The notes under the pieces: generated by a model
Databases searched by the model: none
What the model was told of the DNA's origin: nothing
The model's input: only the letters and a program-made list of their open reading frames with translations
Translations under genes and position numbers: made by a program
Part shown: positions 1 through 8,522 of the stretch, piece after piece
Position numbering within the stretch: position 1 is the stretch's first letter
Layout: every line of letters begins with the position of its first letter
DNA from: Aeromonas lusitana
Lineage (GTDB): Bacteria > Pseudomonadota > Gammaproteobacteria > Enterobacterales > Aeromonadaceae
NCBI RefSeq assembly: GCF_002812985.1
Contig: NZ_PGCP01000013.1
Location: 1-64,000 of the forward strand
Direction: 5' to 3'
Length of the DNA: 64,000 nt

Positions 1-667
1 TAAGAGACAGGGCCAGATCATCGAGATTCCAGTCACCGATGGCGTAGCGAATGAGGCGCAAGGTGGGGTGGCCGATATGGGCCGTCATGCGCCGCACCTG
101 GCGGTTGCGCCCCTCCACTATCTTGATCTCCAGCCAACAGGTGGGGATCTCCTTTCGCTCGCGAATGGGCGGATTGCGCGGCCACACCAGGGGCTCACTC
201 ATGATCCGCGCCCCGGCGGGCAGGGTCATGCCGTCGTTGAGCTCCACCCCGGCGCGAAGACTCGCCAGCGCCGCCTCGCTCGGTATCCCTTCCACCTGCA
301 CCCAGTAGGTCTTGGGGGTCTTCTCCCCCGGCTGGGTGAGGCGGGCCTGCAGCTTGCCATCGTTGGTGAGCAGCAAGAGCCCTTCGCTGTCGCGGTCCAG
401 CCGGCCGGCGGCATAGATGCCGGGCTCAGAGATGTAATCCTTGAGGGTTTCGCGCCCCCCTTCGTCGGTGAACTGGCAGAGCACCATGTAGGGCTTGTTC
501 AGCAGCAGCAACTTGCGATCCGCCGGCGCCACCTCCGGCTTGCGCTCGCTTGAGGTATTCCCGGTGCGCGCCCTTGGCGTGACCGTGCCTACCTTGGCGG
601 TGCGGGCTGGGCCACCCGTGCGGGCGGAGAGGGAGAGGCGGGGACGGGCAGGTTTCATCGCAGGCAT
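1..667 (-). CDS. rluE: 23S rRNA pseudouridine synthase RluE, 3' end outside window
   Basis: Pseudouridine synthase of the RsuA/RluB/E/F family; RluE modifies U2457 of 23S rRNA. The translation reads through the catalytic block [16 protein letters not shown], where the Asp after GRL is the expected nucleophile, and then [12 protein letters not shown] and [15 protein letters not shown], all very close to E. coli RluE as I remember it. About 222 residues are visible and no stop is reached before base 1, so the C-terminus lies outside. A basic N-terminal tail of about 45 residues precedes the conserved core. ATG is possible at 667 or 658 in the same frame, and neither has a clear Shine-Dalgarno sequence. 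The EIIA/HPr-like gene lies 72 bases upstream on the same strand. Confidence 0.9.
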   Translation of the reverse strand, partial: MPAMKPARPRLSLSARTGGPARTAKVGTVTPRARTGNTSSERKPEVAPADRKLLLLNKPYMVLCQFTDEGGRETLKDYISEPGIYAAGRLDRDSEGLLLLTNDGKLQARLTQPGEKTPKTYWVQVEGIPSEAALASLRAGVELNDGMTLPAGARIMSEPLVWPRNPPIRERKEIPTCWLEIKIVEGRNRQVRRMTAHIGHPTLRLIRYAIGDWNLDDLALSL

Positions 668-739
668 ACCAAAAACAGGGGATGCGCGATTGTATCACAG
701 GGGGCTGGCGCAGAGATGAACGGGGTGTAGGGGTGAGGT

Positions 740-1507
740 TCAGCTCAGCAAGGCGTCGATGACGATGGCCTGGCGGGCGGGGGAGGAGCTTGCGCGCAGG
801 AGCGCCGTGCTGACAGTCTCGTCCATCAGGGCGCGGGCCAGGCGGGTGAGGGGGCGCAGCTGCTCGGGGGCGAGTCCGGTCGGGATTGCCAGCAAGATGA
901 TGGTCTCCACCGGCCCCAGGGGAGATCCCCACTCGATGGGCTCGGCACTGCTGAGCAGCGAGAGAGAGGGCTGGCGGATGGCGGGGCAGATCACATGGGG
1001 CATGGCGAGGCCTGGCCGTATGATGGTGGCGGCCAGTTGCTCCCGTGCGCCTATGGCCTGCTCCAGCGCCGGCCTGTCGCGCACCAGTTCGGCGGGCAGC
1101 AGATCCACCAGTACCCTCAGCGCCAGCGCCTTGTCGATGGGGGCGCTGGCGTGTCCGAGCTGAGCCAGGGTGAAGCAATAATCGGGTAGCGTGCCGCACA
1201 GACGCTGCTCGGCCTGGGCGGCGGTGGCGGGGCGGCCGAGGGGCTGGCCCAGCTCCCCGCACCAGCAGGTGAAGGCCATGTGGGCGAGTTCCGCATCCAG
1301 CCCTTCGATGAGCAGCTGGCAGAGATCCCCGGGCTGGGTCGCCAGGGTGAGCAGGGCGAGCTGGTTGGCTGCCGCCACGCTCTGGCGGCGGGTCACATTG
1401 ACGAACTGGATATGGGATTTGAACAGCCCAGCCAGCCGGCAGAGCTGCTTGGCCTGGGTGATGGTCAGGCCTTGGCGACAGCAGAAGGTGAGCTCACGGG
1501 TGAGCAT
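740..1507 (-). CDS. PTS EIIA of fructose/mannitol type with degenerate HPr-like N-terminal domain
   Basis: 255 residues. The C-terminal part (about 120-255) is a type-2 PTS EIIA domain: GAREQLAATII followed by AMPHV, with His171 as the expected phosphorylated residue. The N-terminal 85 residues align with HPr in register. At 13-19 the protein reads GLTITQA where HPr has GLHTRPA, so the phospho-His15 is Thr and Arg17 is Thr. The module therefore looks unable to take phosphate from EI in the normal way. The start codon overlaps the stop of the EIIB gene by one base (TGATG), so the two are probably translationally coupled. No EIIC belongs to this two-gene unit. It may feed the neighbouring permease or act in regulation; that is inference. 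Confidence 0.8.
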   Translation of the reverse strand: MLTRELTFCCRQGLTITQAKQLCRLAGLFKSHIQFVNVTRRQSVAAANQLALLTLATQPGDLCQLLIEGLDAELAHMAFTCWCGELGQPLGRPATAAQAEQRLCGTLPDYCFTLAQLGHASAPIDKALALRVLVDLLPAELVRDRPALEQAIGAREQLAATIIRPGLAMPHVICPAIRQPSLSLLSSAEPIEWGSPLGPVETIILLAIPTGLAPEQLRPLTRLARALMDETVSTALLRASSSPARQAIVIDALLS

Positions 1508-1806
1508 CAGGCACTCAGGGTCTTGAGCACGCCGGCGGCGTCCAGCAGCACGGATTCCAGCGATACCTGACGAATGGCGCAGCCGAGGAAGCGATCCTTC
1601 TGCTCAATCTCGATATCGGAGGCGATGAGCACCAGATCCGCCCCGGCGATGTCCCGGGCGGTCAGCACGTTCTCCAGCCCCATGGCACCCTGGGTCTCGA
1701 CCTTGATCTTCAATCCCAGCTTGTCGGCGGCTTTTTGCAGCGCCTCGGCGGCCATGTAGGTGTGGGCTATGCCGGTGGGGCAGGCGGTGACGGCGAGGAT
1801 CTTCAT
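1507..1806 (-). CDS. Stand-alone PTS EIIB, fructose type
   Basis: 99 residues and a complete fructose-family EIIB domain. The phosphocysteine loop is ACPTGIAHTY near the N-terminus with Cys9 as the active residue, followed by KVETQGAMG, a hallmark of fructose/mannose-type EIIB. The ATG at 1806 is preferred because MKILAVTACP is the normal EIIB beginning and GAGAG lies about 7 bases upstream. The frame stays open further upstream, but that part is not EIIB-like and crosses the terminator of uhpT. The gene heads a two-gene operon with the HPr-like/EIIA gene. Soluble phosphotransfer role; the partner EIIC must be supplied from elsewhere, possibly the permease at 4012-5919. Confidence 0.88.
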   Translation of the reverse strand: MKILAVTACPTGIAHTYMAAEALQKAADKLGLKIKVETQGAMGLENVLTARDIAGADLVLIASDIEIEQKDRFLGCAIRQVSLESVLLDAAGVLKTLSA

Positions 1807-1957
1807 GGGCTCTCGAAGCAAATTGAGGTGGGACAACAAGATAGCGCCAAGCGCCCGGTTTTGCCAAAGGTGCGGGGTAAAAGTGGGATCTTGGCGGTGC
1901 TCTGGCGCCGCTTTGCGCAAGGGCTCGGCGCCATTTGACGGCGATGGGCGGCAGAAT

Positions 1958-1986
1958 AAAAAAACGGCCCGCCACAGGGCGAGCCG
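1958..1986 (-). terminator. Rho-independent terminator after uhpT
   Basis: Read on the minus strand, a 9-bp stem (1978-1986 pairing with 1965-1973, one G-U pair) with a 4-base loop is followed by seven T residues. It lies 77 bases after the uhpT stop and separates uhpT from the EIIB operon, which must have its own promoter in 1807-1957. Confidence 0.8.
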
Positions 1987-2062
1987 AATGCACACAACGG
2001 AGTGAAACTGGTTTGCCTGCCGGGCTGGGTGATTCACCCGGCAGAGTTCAGTGCGCGCCGGT

Positions 2063-3469
2063 TCAGGCGGACTGGGTGGCCAAAGTAGCGGCCTTCATTT
2101 CCCGCTTGATGCGGCGGATCTTGCGCTCCTCGGCCACGGCCACGCAGGCCATCAGCACCAGACAGGCGGCGGCGGCCATGTCCAGCGCGGCGAAGGTGCC
2201 GTCCCAGCCGGTCAGACCGAAGATGGGGGTACCGTCGGCGATCATGCCCAGGCCCAGCTTGGCGAAGCTGTCACCTATGAGGTAGGCGAAGGTGCCCTTG
2301 ACCCCATCTGCCACGCTGATGCCTTGCTTGGGCACGAAGCCCACGGCGGCGACGCCGATCAGCAGTTGCGGGCCGAACACCAGGAAGCCCAGGGTGAACA
2401 ATGAGCCCAGGAACATGAACTGGGTGGTGGCGTGCTGGTAGAGACCCAGGGTGGCGATGATCAGCGCCAAGGCCACACAGGCCACCAGGCCGCGGCGACC
2501 GTTCGCCAGATCGGAGAGGTAGCCCCACATCAGGGTACCGACCAGGGCGCCCACTTCGAAGAAGGTGAAGCCCTGGATGGCGATCTCCTTGGAGAAGCCG
2601 AGCTCCTGGTGGGCGTAGACGGTGGACCACTGGTCGATGCCGATACGCACCACGTAGAGGAAGATGTTGGCAAAGCACAGCAGCCAGATCACCTTGTTCA
2701 TCAACACGTATTTCACGAAGATCTGCCACTTGGTGAGTTTCTGCTCCTCGGTGGCGATGTCCTCTTCGCTCGCGACCTCGTCAAACAGCTCTTCCACCTT
2801 GCCAAGGCCATAGGCTTCCGGCGAATCGCTACCAAAACGCAGGCCCACGAAGCCGACGATCAGGGCGATGATGGAGGGGAAGATGAACATGCCGAGCACG
2901 TTGCCATCGAACAGGTAGTTGGCACCGAACAGCGCCACACCAGCCGCGCCGGCGCCCCCCACGTTGTGGGAGAGGTTCCACATGCCGAGGTAGGTGCCGC
3001 GCTTGTTGCGGGGAGTCCACTTGGTGATGGTGGAGTAGCTGCAGGAGCCACCACAGCTCTGGAAGAAGCCGCTCAGGGCATAGAAGAAGATCATGAAGTA
3101 GAGGCTGAAACCCGTGCCCCCCATGCTGGCGCTGAAGCCCAGCATGCACAGGGCCGAGAGGATCAGCATCAGCGGCAGGAACTGCTTGGTGTTCTTGCCA
3201 TCGGCATAGTAGGAGACCAGTGTCTTGCCCACCCCGTAGGTGATGGAGAAGCCGAGGCCAATCATGCCGAGCTCGGTCATGGAGAGACCGTACTCCTGGA
3301 TCATGTCGTTCTGCGCAATGTTGAAGTTCTTGCGGATCAGATACATGGTCAGGTAGCCGATGAAGACCACCAGATAGGATTGCATAAACGGCTTGAACCA
3401 GAGCTTGCGCCGGGCTTCGACCGGCAGGTCCAGGGTGGGGACCCGGACCTGTTGGAGCATTTTCAACAT
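2063..3469 (-). CDS. uhpT: Hexose-phosphate:phosphate antiporter UhpT
   Basis: 468 residues, major facilitator superfamily, organophosphate:phosphate antiporter family, about 12 membrane segments. It matches E. coli UhpT almost line by line from the start: QVRxPTLDLP, then [20 protein letters not shown], then [21 protein letters not shown], then [19 protein letters not shown], and near the end [20 protein letters not shown]. The conserved match begins at the ATG at 3469, with AGAGGA about 11 bases upstream. It imports glucose-6-phosphate and related sugar phosphates in exchange for phosphate. In E. coli uhpT is induced through UhpABC, and no such genes are in this window. Here it sits alone between two PTS units with a terminator on each side. 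Confidence 0.95.
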   Translation of the reverse strand: MLKMLQQVRVPTLDLPVEARRKLWFKPFMQSYLVVFIGYLTMYLIRKNFNIAQNDMIQEYGLSMTELGMIGLGFSITYGVGKTLVSYYADGKNTKQFLPLMLILSALCMLGFSASMGGTGFSLYFMIFFYALSGFFQSCGGSCSYSTITKWTPRNKRGTYLGMWNLSHNVGGAGAAGVALFGANYLFDGNVLGMFIFPSIIALIVGFVGLRFGSDSPEAYGLGKVEELFDEVASEEDIATEEQKLTKWQIFVKYVLMNKVIWLLCFANIFLYVVRIGIDQWSTVYAHQELGFSKEIAIQGFTFFEVGALVGTLMWGYLSDLANGRRGLVACVALALIIATLGLYQHATTQFMFLGSLFTLGFLVFGPQLLIGVAAVGFVPKQGISVADGVKGTFAYLIGDSFAKLGLGMIADGTPIFGLTGWDGTFAALDMAAAACLVLMACVAVAEERKIRRIKREMKAATLATQSA

Positions 3470-3944
3470 CTTCGTTCATCCTCTGCGAGATAGACGGTAT
3501 TTCCGCCGCGCCCCTCGTTTATGGAGTCGGTCTGTTTCGACCGGTTATAAGAGGTCACGCCACGGAAAGGCCAACAGGGGAGGCCGCGCCGCCCTGTCGA
3601 TTGAACCTGTGCCCGGCACCTTGCATCTGCGAAGGGGCGGGTCACTACATCAGGTAGGGGGACTGTAAAGAGGCAAAGCCGGGAGGGCGTGAGAGTCATC
3701 CCTAGGGGGGGTAGGAAAAATTCCTAGTTTGGCCGGATCTGGCTGTGAAATGTGAAGAGGATCACGGCGAGGCGTCGCCATTGGGGAAGAAACGAGCGGG
3801 AAAGGGGGTTAGTTAGCTGAGCGGAGCTGTGATGAGCAAGGCCGTGACAAACAATCGGGAAGGTCAACAGCGCTCTGGCTAGGGTCAATCGGATCGACCG
3901 CGGGTGCTGCCCCGTGAGGCCGCCTATATGCACAATGTAGCGAA
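3470..3944. other. Intergenic region upstream of uhpT
   Basis: About 480 bases without a credible gene. It must hold the uhpT promoter. One short dyad, AGGAAAAATTCCT at 3713-3725, lies about 250 bases from the uhpT start and could be a regulator site, though I cannot assign it. Nothing else is recognised. Confidence 0.4.
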
Positions 3945-3976
3945 ACAAGAAGAGGCCACCCCGGGGTGGCCTCTTT
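3945..3976 (-). terminator. Terminator after the A-B-C type PTS permease
   Basis: A perfect 13-bp inverted repeat (3950-3962 with 3963-3975, an effective 4-base CCGG loop) lies 36 bases past the stop of the permease. On the minus strand it is followed by a T-rich run (TTCTTGTTTC). Confidence 0.8.
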
Positions 3977-4011
3977 GCGTCTTGTGATGCGTTCTTGCAG
4001 CAAGGAGGGGA

Positions 4012-5919
4012 TCAGGCGGCCTTGGCCAGCGCGCGCTCGTCCGTCTTCTTCATCCGCAGTTTTTTCAGGGCAACCGCCACCACGCCGGTGACGATGGCGC
4101 CACAGATCATGCAGAGCAGGGCCAGCAGCGGCTTGTTGACCGCACCCAGCAGGGCCACGATGGGGCCACCGTGGGCCACGCTGTTGGTGATGCCAAACAG
4201 GAAGGCCATGACGGCGGCTGTCATGCTGCCCAGCATGTTGGCCGGAATGACGGCGAGCGGGTCACGGGCGGCGAACGGAATGGCGCCCTCTGAGATCCCC
4301 ACCAGGCCCATGGCACCGGCGGCCTTGCCTGCCTCAATTTCGGTGGCATCGAAGATGCCGAGCTTGCGACCGAGCACGGTGGCGAGGGACATGCCAAGCG
4401 GCGCGGCCGGGATGGCGCAGGCCATGGCCCCCATGAACTGGGTCTGGCCTGAGGCTATCATGCCCACGGAGAACAGGAAGGCCACCTTGTTGACCGGGCC
4501 ACCCATGTCAAAGCCTGCCATGCCCCCCAGCACTATACCGAGCAACACCAGGCTGCCACCGCTCATGGAGAGCAGCATGGCGTTCAGGCCCGTCATCATG
4601 TCGGCGATGGGGGCACCTATGATGAAGATGAAGACGGCGGCGATAAACAGGGACCCGACGATGGGGGCGATGAGGATCGGCACCAGCGGCTGCACCATCT
4701 TGTGGTACTGGCGGGTGGCAATCCAGCGCACCAGATAACCGACCAGCAGGCCCGCGATGATGGCACCGATAAAACCGGTACCTGCGTCGGCGCCGTAGAA
4801 GCTGCCGTTGTTGGCAATCCAGCCGCCGATAAAGCCAGGGGCCAGCGCCGGGCGATCACCGATGGCGTAGGCGATGTAACCGGCGAGGATGGGGATCATC
4901 AGGGTGAAGGCGGCGACCCCCACGTTGAGGATCTGGTTCCACATGCTGCCTACCGGGATCTGCATGCCGCTGGGAGTCGGATCCCCGCCGATGGCGAGCG
5001 CCAGGGCGATCAGCAAGCCCCCGGTGACTACGAAGGGGATCATGTGGGAGACGCCGTTCATCAAATAGCGGTAGAGATCGGACGTGCCGCCGGCACTCTT
5101 CTCCTCGCTCTTGCGCTCATCCTTGTCCGCCACGTAGGCGGGGGCCTTGAGGGCCTGCTCGATGAGGCCCTTGCCATCCTTGATGGGGGCCTTGACCCCG
5201 GTTTTGATGAGCGGCTTGCCGTTGAAGCGAGCCATGTCCACCTGCTTGTCGCAGGCCACCACGATGGCGCTGGCACGGGCGATTTCGGCCGCGGTCGGGC
5301 TGTTTTTGACACCGATGGAGCCGTTGGTCTCCACCTTCACCTCATAGCCCAGTTCCTTGGCGGCGCGCTCCAGGGATTCGGCCGCCAGATAGGTGTGGGC
5401 GATACCGGCCGGGCAGCCGGTGACCCCTATGATGAGGCCCTTGTCGGCAGCCGGAGCGGCTACCGTCTCTTCTTTCTTCTCGAGCAAGAGCGCCAGCGCC
5501 TCGGCCGAGGTCTTGGCGGCCAGCAGGGCGTCGATAAAGCCCTCTTCAATCAGCTTGGCGGAGAGCTCGGCCAGCACCTCGATATGGTGGTTGGCGCCGC
5601 CGGCCGGGGAGGCAATCATGAAGAACAGGCGGGACGGTTTGCCATCCTCGGCGCCGTAGTCGATGCCGGCGCGGCTGATGCCGATGGCCACCGCCGGAGT
5701 GCTTACCGCCGCGCTCTTGGCGTGGGGCAGGGCTACCCCTTCCTCAAAACCTGTGTTGTCCAGCTCTTCCCGGGCCCACAAGTCCTTGATGAACTGCTGC
5801 TCGTCGCTGACCTTGCCTTGCGCCGCCAGCAGATGGGCCATCTCGCTGAAGACCTCCTCCTTGCGGCTGGCCTTTAAATCGAGCGCGATCAGCTGCTCGT
5901 TGATAAGGGTGGTGATCAT
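4012..5919 (-). CDS. PTS fructose/mannose-type permease, EIIA-EIIB-EIIC
   Basis: 635 residues in one chain. EIIA occupies about 1-150, with GVALPHAKS placing the phospho-His at 66. EIIB occupies about 160-260, with GVTGCPAGIAHTY placing the phospho-Cys at 169. EIIC occupies about 275-620, a multi-spanning channel with GGMAGFDMGGPVNK and VGISEGAIPFA, typical of fructose-family EIIC. The domain order matches E. coli MngA-like and several FruA-like permeases. It imports and phosphorylates a hexose at the inner membrane; the substrate cannot be read from sequence, and fructose, mannose or a mannosyl derivative are possible. Start ATG at 5919 has GGAG about 8 bases upstream. A paralogue with order A-C-B lies at 14682-16574, and both have a shared upstream block. 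Confidence 0.92.
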   Translation of the reverse strand: MITTLINEQLIALDLKASRKEEVFSEMAHLLAAQGKVSDEQQFIKDLWAREELDNTGFEEGVALPHAKSAAVSTPAVAIGISRAGIDYGAEDGKPSRLFFMIASPAGGANHHIEVLAELSAKLIEEGFIDALLAAKTSAEALALLLEKKEETVAAPAADKGLIIGVTGCPAGIAHTYLAAESLERAAKELGYEVKVETNGSIGVKNSPTAAEIARASAIVVACDKQVDMARFNGKPLIKTGVKAPIKDGKGLIEQALKAPAYVADKDERKSEEKSAGGTSDLYRYLMNGVSHMIPFVVTGGLLIALALAIGGDPTPSGMQIPVGSMWNQILNVGVAAFTLMIPILAGYIAYAIGDRPALAPGFIGGWIANNGSFYGADAGTGFIGAIIAGLLVGYLVRWIATRQYHKMVQPLVPILIAPIVGSLFIAAVFIFIIGAPIADMMTGLNAMLLSMSGGSLVLLGIVLGGMAGFDMGGPVNKVAFLFSVGMIASGQTQFMGAMACAIPAAPLGMSLATVLGRKLGIFDATEIEAGKAAGAMGLVGISEGAIPFAARDPLAVIPANMLGSMTAAVMAFLFGITNSVAHGGPIVALLGAVNKPLLALLCMICGAIVTGVVAVALKKLRMKKTDERALAKAA

Positions 5920-6421
5920 GGTGTTCTCCCCGCTCCTTGCTGGAGCCTGTTGGCATCGTTTCCCGGGTGACCACGACAGGTGCTACCCGGGACATGCAGA
6001 CAAATTTGACCCTCCTATTATGGTGGACGCGTGAGCTTCCCCCTATCGGACAAAACTGCGAAATACTGGATTTTTGTGCGCTATCACCTTGAGTGTGACC
6101 CCGATCTCACAGCAGACCAGCTGACAAAACGGACCTGGACTGAACCACTGAGTGATTTTTTATAGTTAAAAATCAGTAGATTAAAAGTGTGTGTGCCGAT
6201 AAGTATCATCCATTGAGCCAGCCCTTATCTGGGCGAAGGGAGCTGTATTTCTGTAAATTTGTGAGGTAAGAGGAGGTTTCTGGATGTGAGCCAACGCACA
6301 TAAATGGCGGTAATGGAGGGGTTGAGGGGGGAAACAAGCAGGGGAAAGGTGGAGAAAAGTCGCTAGCCATCGGGTGGCAGCCGTATGGATGGTGGCTGAG
6401 AGCGGATTAGCAGGGAATGGA
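5920..6421. other. Regulatory intergenic region upstream of PTS permease
   Basis: About 500 bases without a credible gene. The part nearest the permease holds the conserved block described at 6061-6111. The rest is AT-rich around 6150-6260, and I recognise no further feature there. Confidence 0.4.
6061..6111 (-). promoter_or_regulatory. Putative CRP-like site and conserved PTS upstream element (copy 1)
   Basis: ACTGGATTTTTGTG at 6065-6078 and TGTGACCC at 6094-6101 recur upstream of the second PTS permease with the same 29-base offset. TGTGA at 6094-6098 is the CRP half-site consensus; TCACA at 6107-6111 is inverted to it, but at 8 rather than 6 bases, so CRP binding is only possible. The block lies about 145-190 bases upstream of the permease start. 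Confidence 0.45.
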
Positions 6422-6880
6422 TTAAAAGTAGGTCGGCGGTTCACCGACATAATGTGGCCGCCTATGAGAGAAATACATGCAATCAACCCCCGGAAGGCGC
6501 CTATACCCCAGCCTCTCGTAGAAGTGATGGTCGATATCCGCATGCAGAAACGTGGCGATGGCATCGGGGGCATCCAGCAGCATATCTGTCACGGCGCGCA
6601 GCAGATGGGCGCCAAACCCTTGTCCCCTCATCGCAGGCGTCGTTGCCAGTGAACCTATGCCAAAACAGCCCTGACCAAGGCCAAAGCTGTCCCGATAGAC
6701 GATCAGGGACGAGACAGGCTGATTATCGACCACCAGGACATGCCACACACCGGACTGATACTTCTTACTACCTTGGCTGCTCGCCAGATATTCAGTTGGC
6801 ACAAGAGCACCACCCCAGGCATCAAACCCCATCCAGTAGATGGTATCCAGCTCATGGTGGCTGGCTTTTCTTATCTGCAT
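6422..6880 (-). CDS. GNAT family N-acetyltransferase
   Basis: 152 residues. The acetyl-CoA binding motif A is visible as SLATTPAMRGQGFGAHLLRAV (about 77-97), with the Q/RxxGxG/A loop as RGQGFG. A later FYERLGYRRLPG is the usual motif B ending of GNAT proteins. The N-terminal MQIRKASHHELDTIYWMGFDAWG is typical of stand-alone GNATs. The substrate is unknown. The gene is on the minus strand and lies at the border between GC-rich sequence and the AT-rich island that follows. No operon partner is visible. Confidence 0.85.
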   Translation of the reverse strand: MQIRKASHHELDTIYWMGFDAWGGALVPTEYLASSQGSKKYQSGVWHVLVVDNQPVSSLIVYRDSFGLGQGCFGIGSLATTPAMRGQGFGAHLLRAVTDMLLDAPDAIATFLHADIDHHFYERLGYRRLPGVDCMYFSHRRPHYVGEPPTYF

Positions 6881-7275
6881 ATTTCATTCTCATCTTTATT
6901 TTTTGTTGCATTGAAATAATTTGCATTTGTTGCCCATGTGATACTAGATAATGGTATTATATTTTCTCTGTTTATTAGTTTTCGATATTTTATCGGCCTC
7001 AGGTTTTTCACTTGTTCATAAATGATGGGGAAAATAGAAGAGAAAAAATTAAAATAGAGATATAAGGTCCCTAGTGAAAACAACCCTATGTAGATGTCAT
7101 GCCAGATGAATTCGGGGGTAAACTGAATGGTATAGTAATGGTTAGACTGGATTTGAATTAGACAAGATATAAGTATATATGTTTTTGCATCCGTTAGCGC
7201 TTATGCTTATTAAATGAGCGAAGAGGTTTTATTGGCTTGTTTTTCCAATATAGGTTAGGTTCGTGGTGCTTGATA
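6881..7275. other. AT-rich non-coding stretch
   Basis: About 395 bases of strikingly AT-rich sequence between the GNAT gene and the CCAA repeat. A TTG-initiated 70-codon minus frame (6871-7083) has no ribosome site or recognisable motif, and I do not call it. The composition suggests acquired DNA. Confidence 0.4.
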
Positions 7276-7299
7276 CCAACCAACCAACCAACCAACCAA
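7276..7299. repeat. (CCAA) tetranucleotide repeat
   Basis: Nearly six uninterrupted copies of the unit CCAA (TTGG on the other strand), 45 bases beyond the 3' end of the potassium-channel-like gene. Simple repeats of this unit vary in length by slippage in some bacteria. Here it is not inside a coding frame I can support. Confidence 0.75.
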
Positions 7300-7324
7300 G
7301 TATGTTGGTACTGAACCAACATAC
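7300..7324. terminator. 10-bp inverted repeat, possible terminator of the channel gene
   Basis: GTATGTTGGT at 7300-7309 and ACCAACATAC at 7315-7324 form a perfect stem with a 5-base loop, 20 bases after the stop of the minus-strand channel gene. On that strand it is followed by TTGG repeats rather than a pure T run, so termination is plausible but not certain. Confidence 0.5.
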
Positions 7325-7343
7325 ATAGACTTCTAATTTTAAC

Positions 7344-8057
7344 CTATAAATTAGGCTCGGTTGGTGCTTTTCCTACATATAAAGCGAAACTAACTATAAT
7401 AAGAGTAAAACCAACAAGTACCTCATGAATTATCAGGATCTTTGGTAACCAGTGCGTTGGTGAATAATCACCGTAACCTAAGGTGGTGATAGTGACACCG
7501 CTAAAATAAATAGTGTCTAAAACACTTTCGAAACTTTTATTAAACCATTCTTTAGGTATTAACAAGTATATTAAAGAATAATTTAAAATTAACTCGATAT
7601 AACTTTTTAGCGCTAATTCGATACGCTCTCTGTAAGAAAGTAAGCTAGAGCTTACTTTTCCTTCCGATTTATCTAGAGCATCAGCGATAAAAGCCAGAAA
7701 TATTTCATTGCATCTGGAAAATGGAAGTGAATATATGAATAAAAAAATACTATAGGTCAACCAAGCAGGAACATAATGAAATACTCCATAAGAAAAAAGT
7801 CCGCCGAAAATTAAGGTGGAAAGCATAGATATAAACAGATACGAGTAGTTACGAGCTATAATCCCTCTCATCCTACTCTCAGGATTTGAACCCTTCTTAA
7901 CATGATCAGCATACCACCACGTAGGAGATAGGATCCTTAGGAACCATAATCTTATAAATCTAATTTTTTTCTCATGACTTACGCCAAAATCATAAATTAA
8001 AGTCTTATTTTTCATTCTCTTTGATTCTTTTATACAAGCAAATGTTGTTTTTTTCAT
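7344..8057 (-). CDS. Ion-channel membrane protein with potassium selectivity filter
   Basis: 237 residues. Hydrophobic segments lie at about 73-92, 97-113 and 158-167, and a final helix at about 210-228. Between the last two is a pore loop, VTITTLGYGDYSPTHW, which contains the potassium-channel filter TxGYGD. The N-terminal 65 residues are basic and cytosolic-looking. I see no RCK/TrkA-N domain or cyclic-nucleotide domain, so gating is unknown. The gene is much richer in A+T and in AAA/ATA-type codons than its neighbours, which suggests horizontal transfer. Starts are possible at 8057 (MKKTTFACIK) or 8015 (MKNKTLIYDF), and neither has a strong ribosome site. Membrane potential or potassium homeostasis is the family role. 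Confidence 0.8.
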   Translation of the reverse strand: MKKTTFACIKESKRMKNKTLIYDFGVSHEKKIRFIRLWFLRILSPTWWYADHVKKGSNPESRMRGIIARNYSYLFISMLSTLIFGGLFSYGVFHYVPAWLTYSIFLFIYSLPFSRCNEIFLAFIADALDKSEGKVSSSLLSYRERIELALKSYIELILNYSLIYLLIPKEWFNKSFESVLDTIYFSGVTITTLGYGDYSPTHWLPKILIIHEVLVGFTLIIVSFALYVGKAPTEPNL

Positions 8058-8522
8058 TTCTTACCAAAATTCCATTTTTATGCTTTTAATTAATGTGTAT
8101 AGTGCAGACATTCAATGTTTTTAGTGCCAGCATTCAGTTGCATTTGGCATAAAATTAGTGTGTTTATTCATCGAGCTGATATGAAATTATAGGTGGGATT
8201 AGCGTAGACTAATAGGATTATTGCAAAAGCATGATCAAGTATTTTCAATCTTTATTGGGCAGGCTACCACCCTAAATTAAAGCCTCCGTCCTGTTGATTT
8301 TTACCCACAAGCGACTTGCTGGTGTATTACAGACTCGAGCCATGAATGGGGATCCGTAATCGCCTTGATAGCCAAGTGAAGTATCTTAACCAAGGTGGTG
8401 AGTGAACAAAATAGGGCGTCGATAAAAACCGATCGGGATCTATAAATGGCTTATTTTCGGGGGTTGGATGAACTGGCCCAGAGGAGCCAGCTGTTTAGAG
8501 ATGCAGCGCTCTGGATCCCGAC
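8058..8522. other. Intergenic region upstream of channel gene
   Basis: About 465 bases. The first 200 are AT-rich and contain the direct repeat at 8101-8136. From about 8280 the composition returns towards that of the chromosome. I recognise no gene, integrase or insertion-sequence end. Confidence 0.4.
8101..8136. repeat. Direct repeat AGTGCnnnCATTCA, two copies 22 bp apart
   Basis: AGTGCAGACATTCA at 8101-8114 and AGTGCCAGCATTCA at 8123-8136 share 12 of 14 bases, with starts 22 bp apart, about two helical turns. They lie 44-79 bases upstream of the channel gene start, the expected place for activator or repressor half-sites. The binding protein is unknown. Confidence 0.5.

Noticed and set aside
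6094..6111. TGTGA-N8-TCACA as a certain CRP site
   Set aside because: CRP sites have six bases between the half-sites. Only the left half fits well, so I kept it as a possible element within the conserved block.
6871..7083. A 70-residue hydrophobic frame in the AT-rich island, minus strand
   Set aside because: TTG start without ribosome site, overlaps the GNAT start, and random AT-rich sequence readily gives such Phe/Ile/Asn-rich translations.
7276..7299. The CCAA tract as a CRISPR-like or integron-like repeat
   Set aside because: The unit is 4 bp with no spacers. It is a simple sequence repeat.
8280..8440. Possible insertion-sequence remnant at the edge of the AT-rich island
   Set aside because: No terminal inverted repeat, target duplication or transposase fragment could be identified in any frame.
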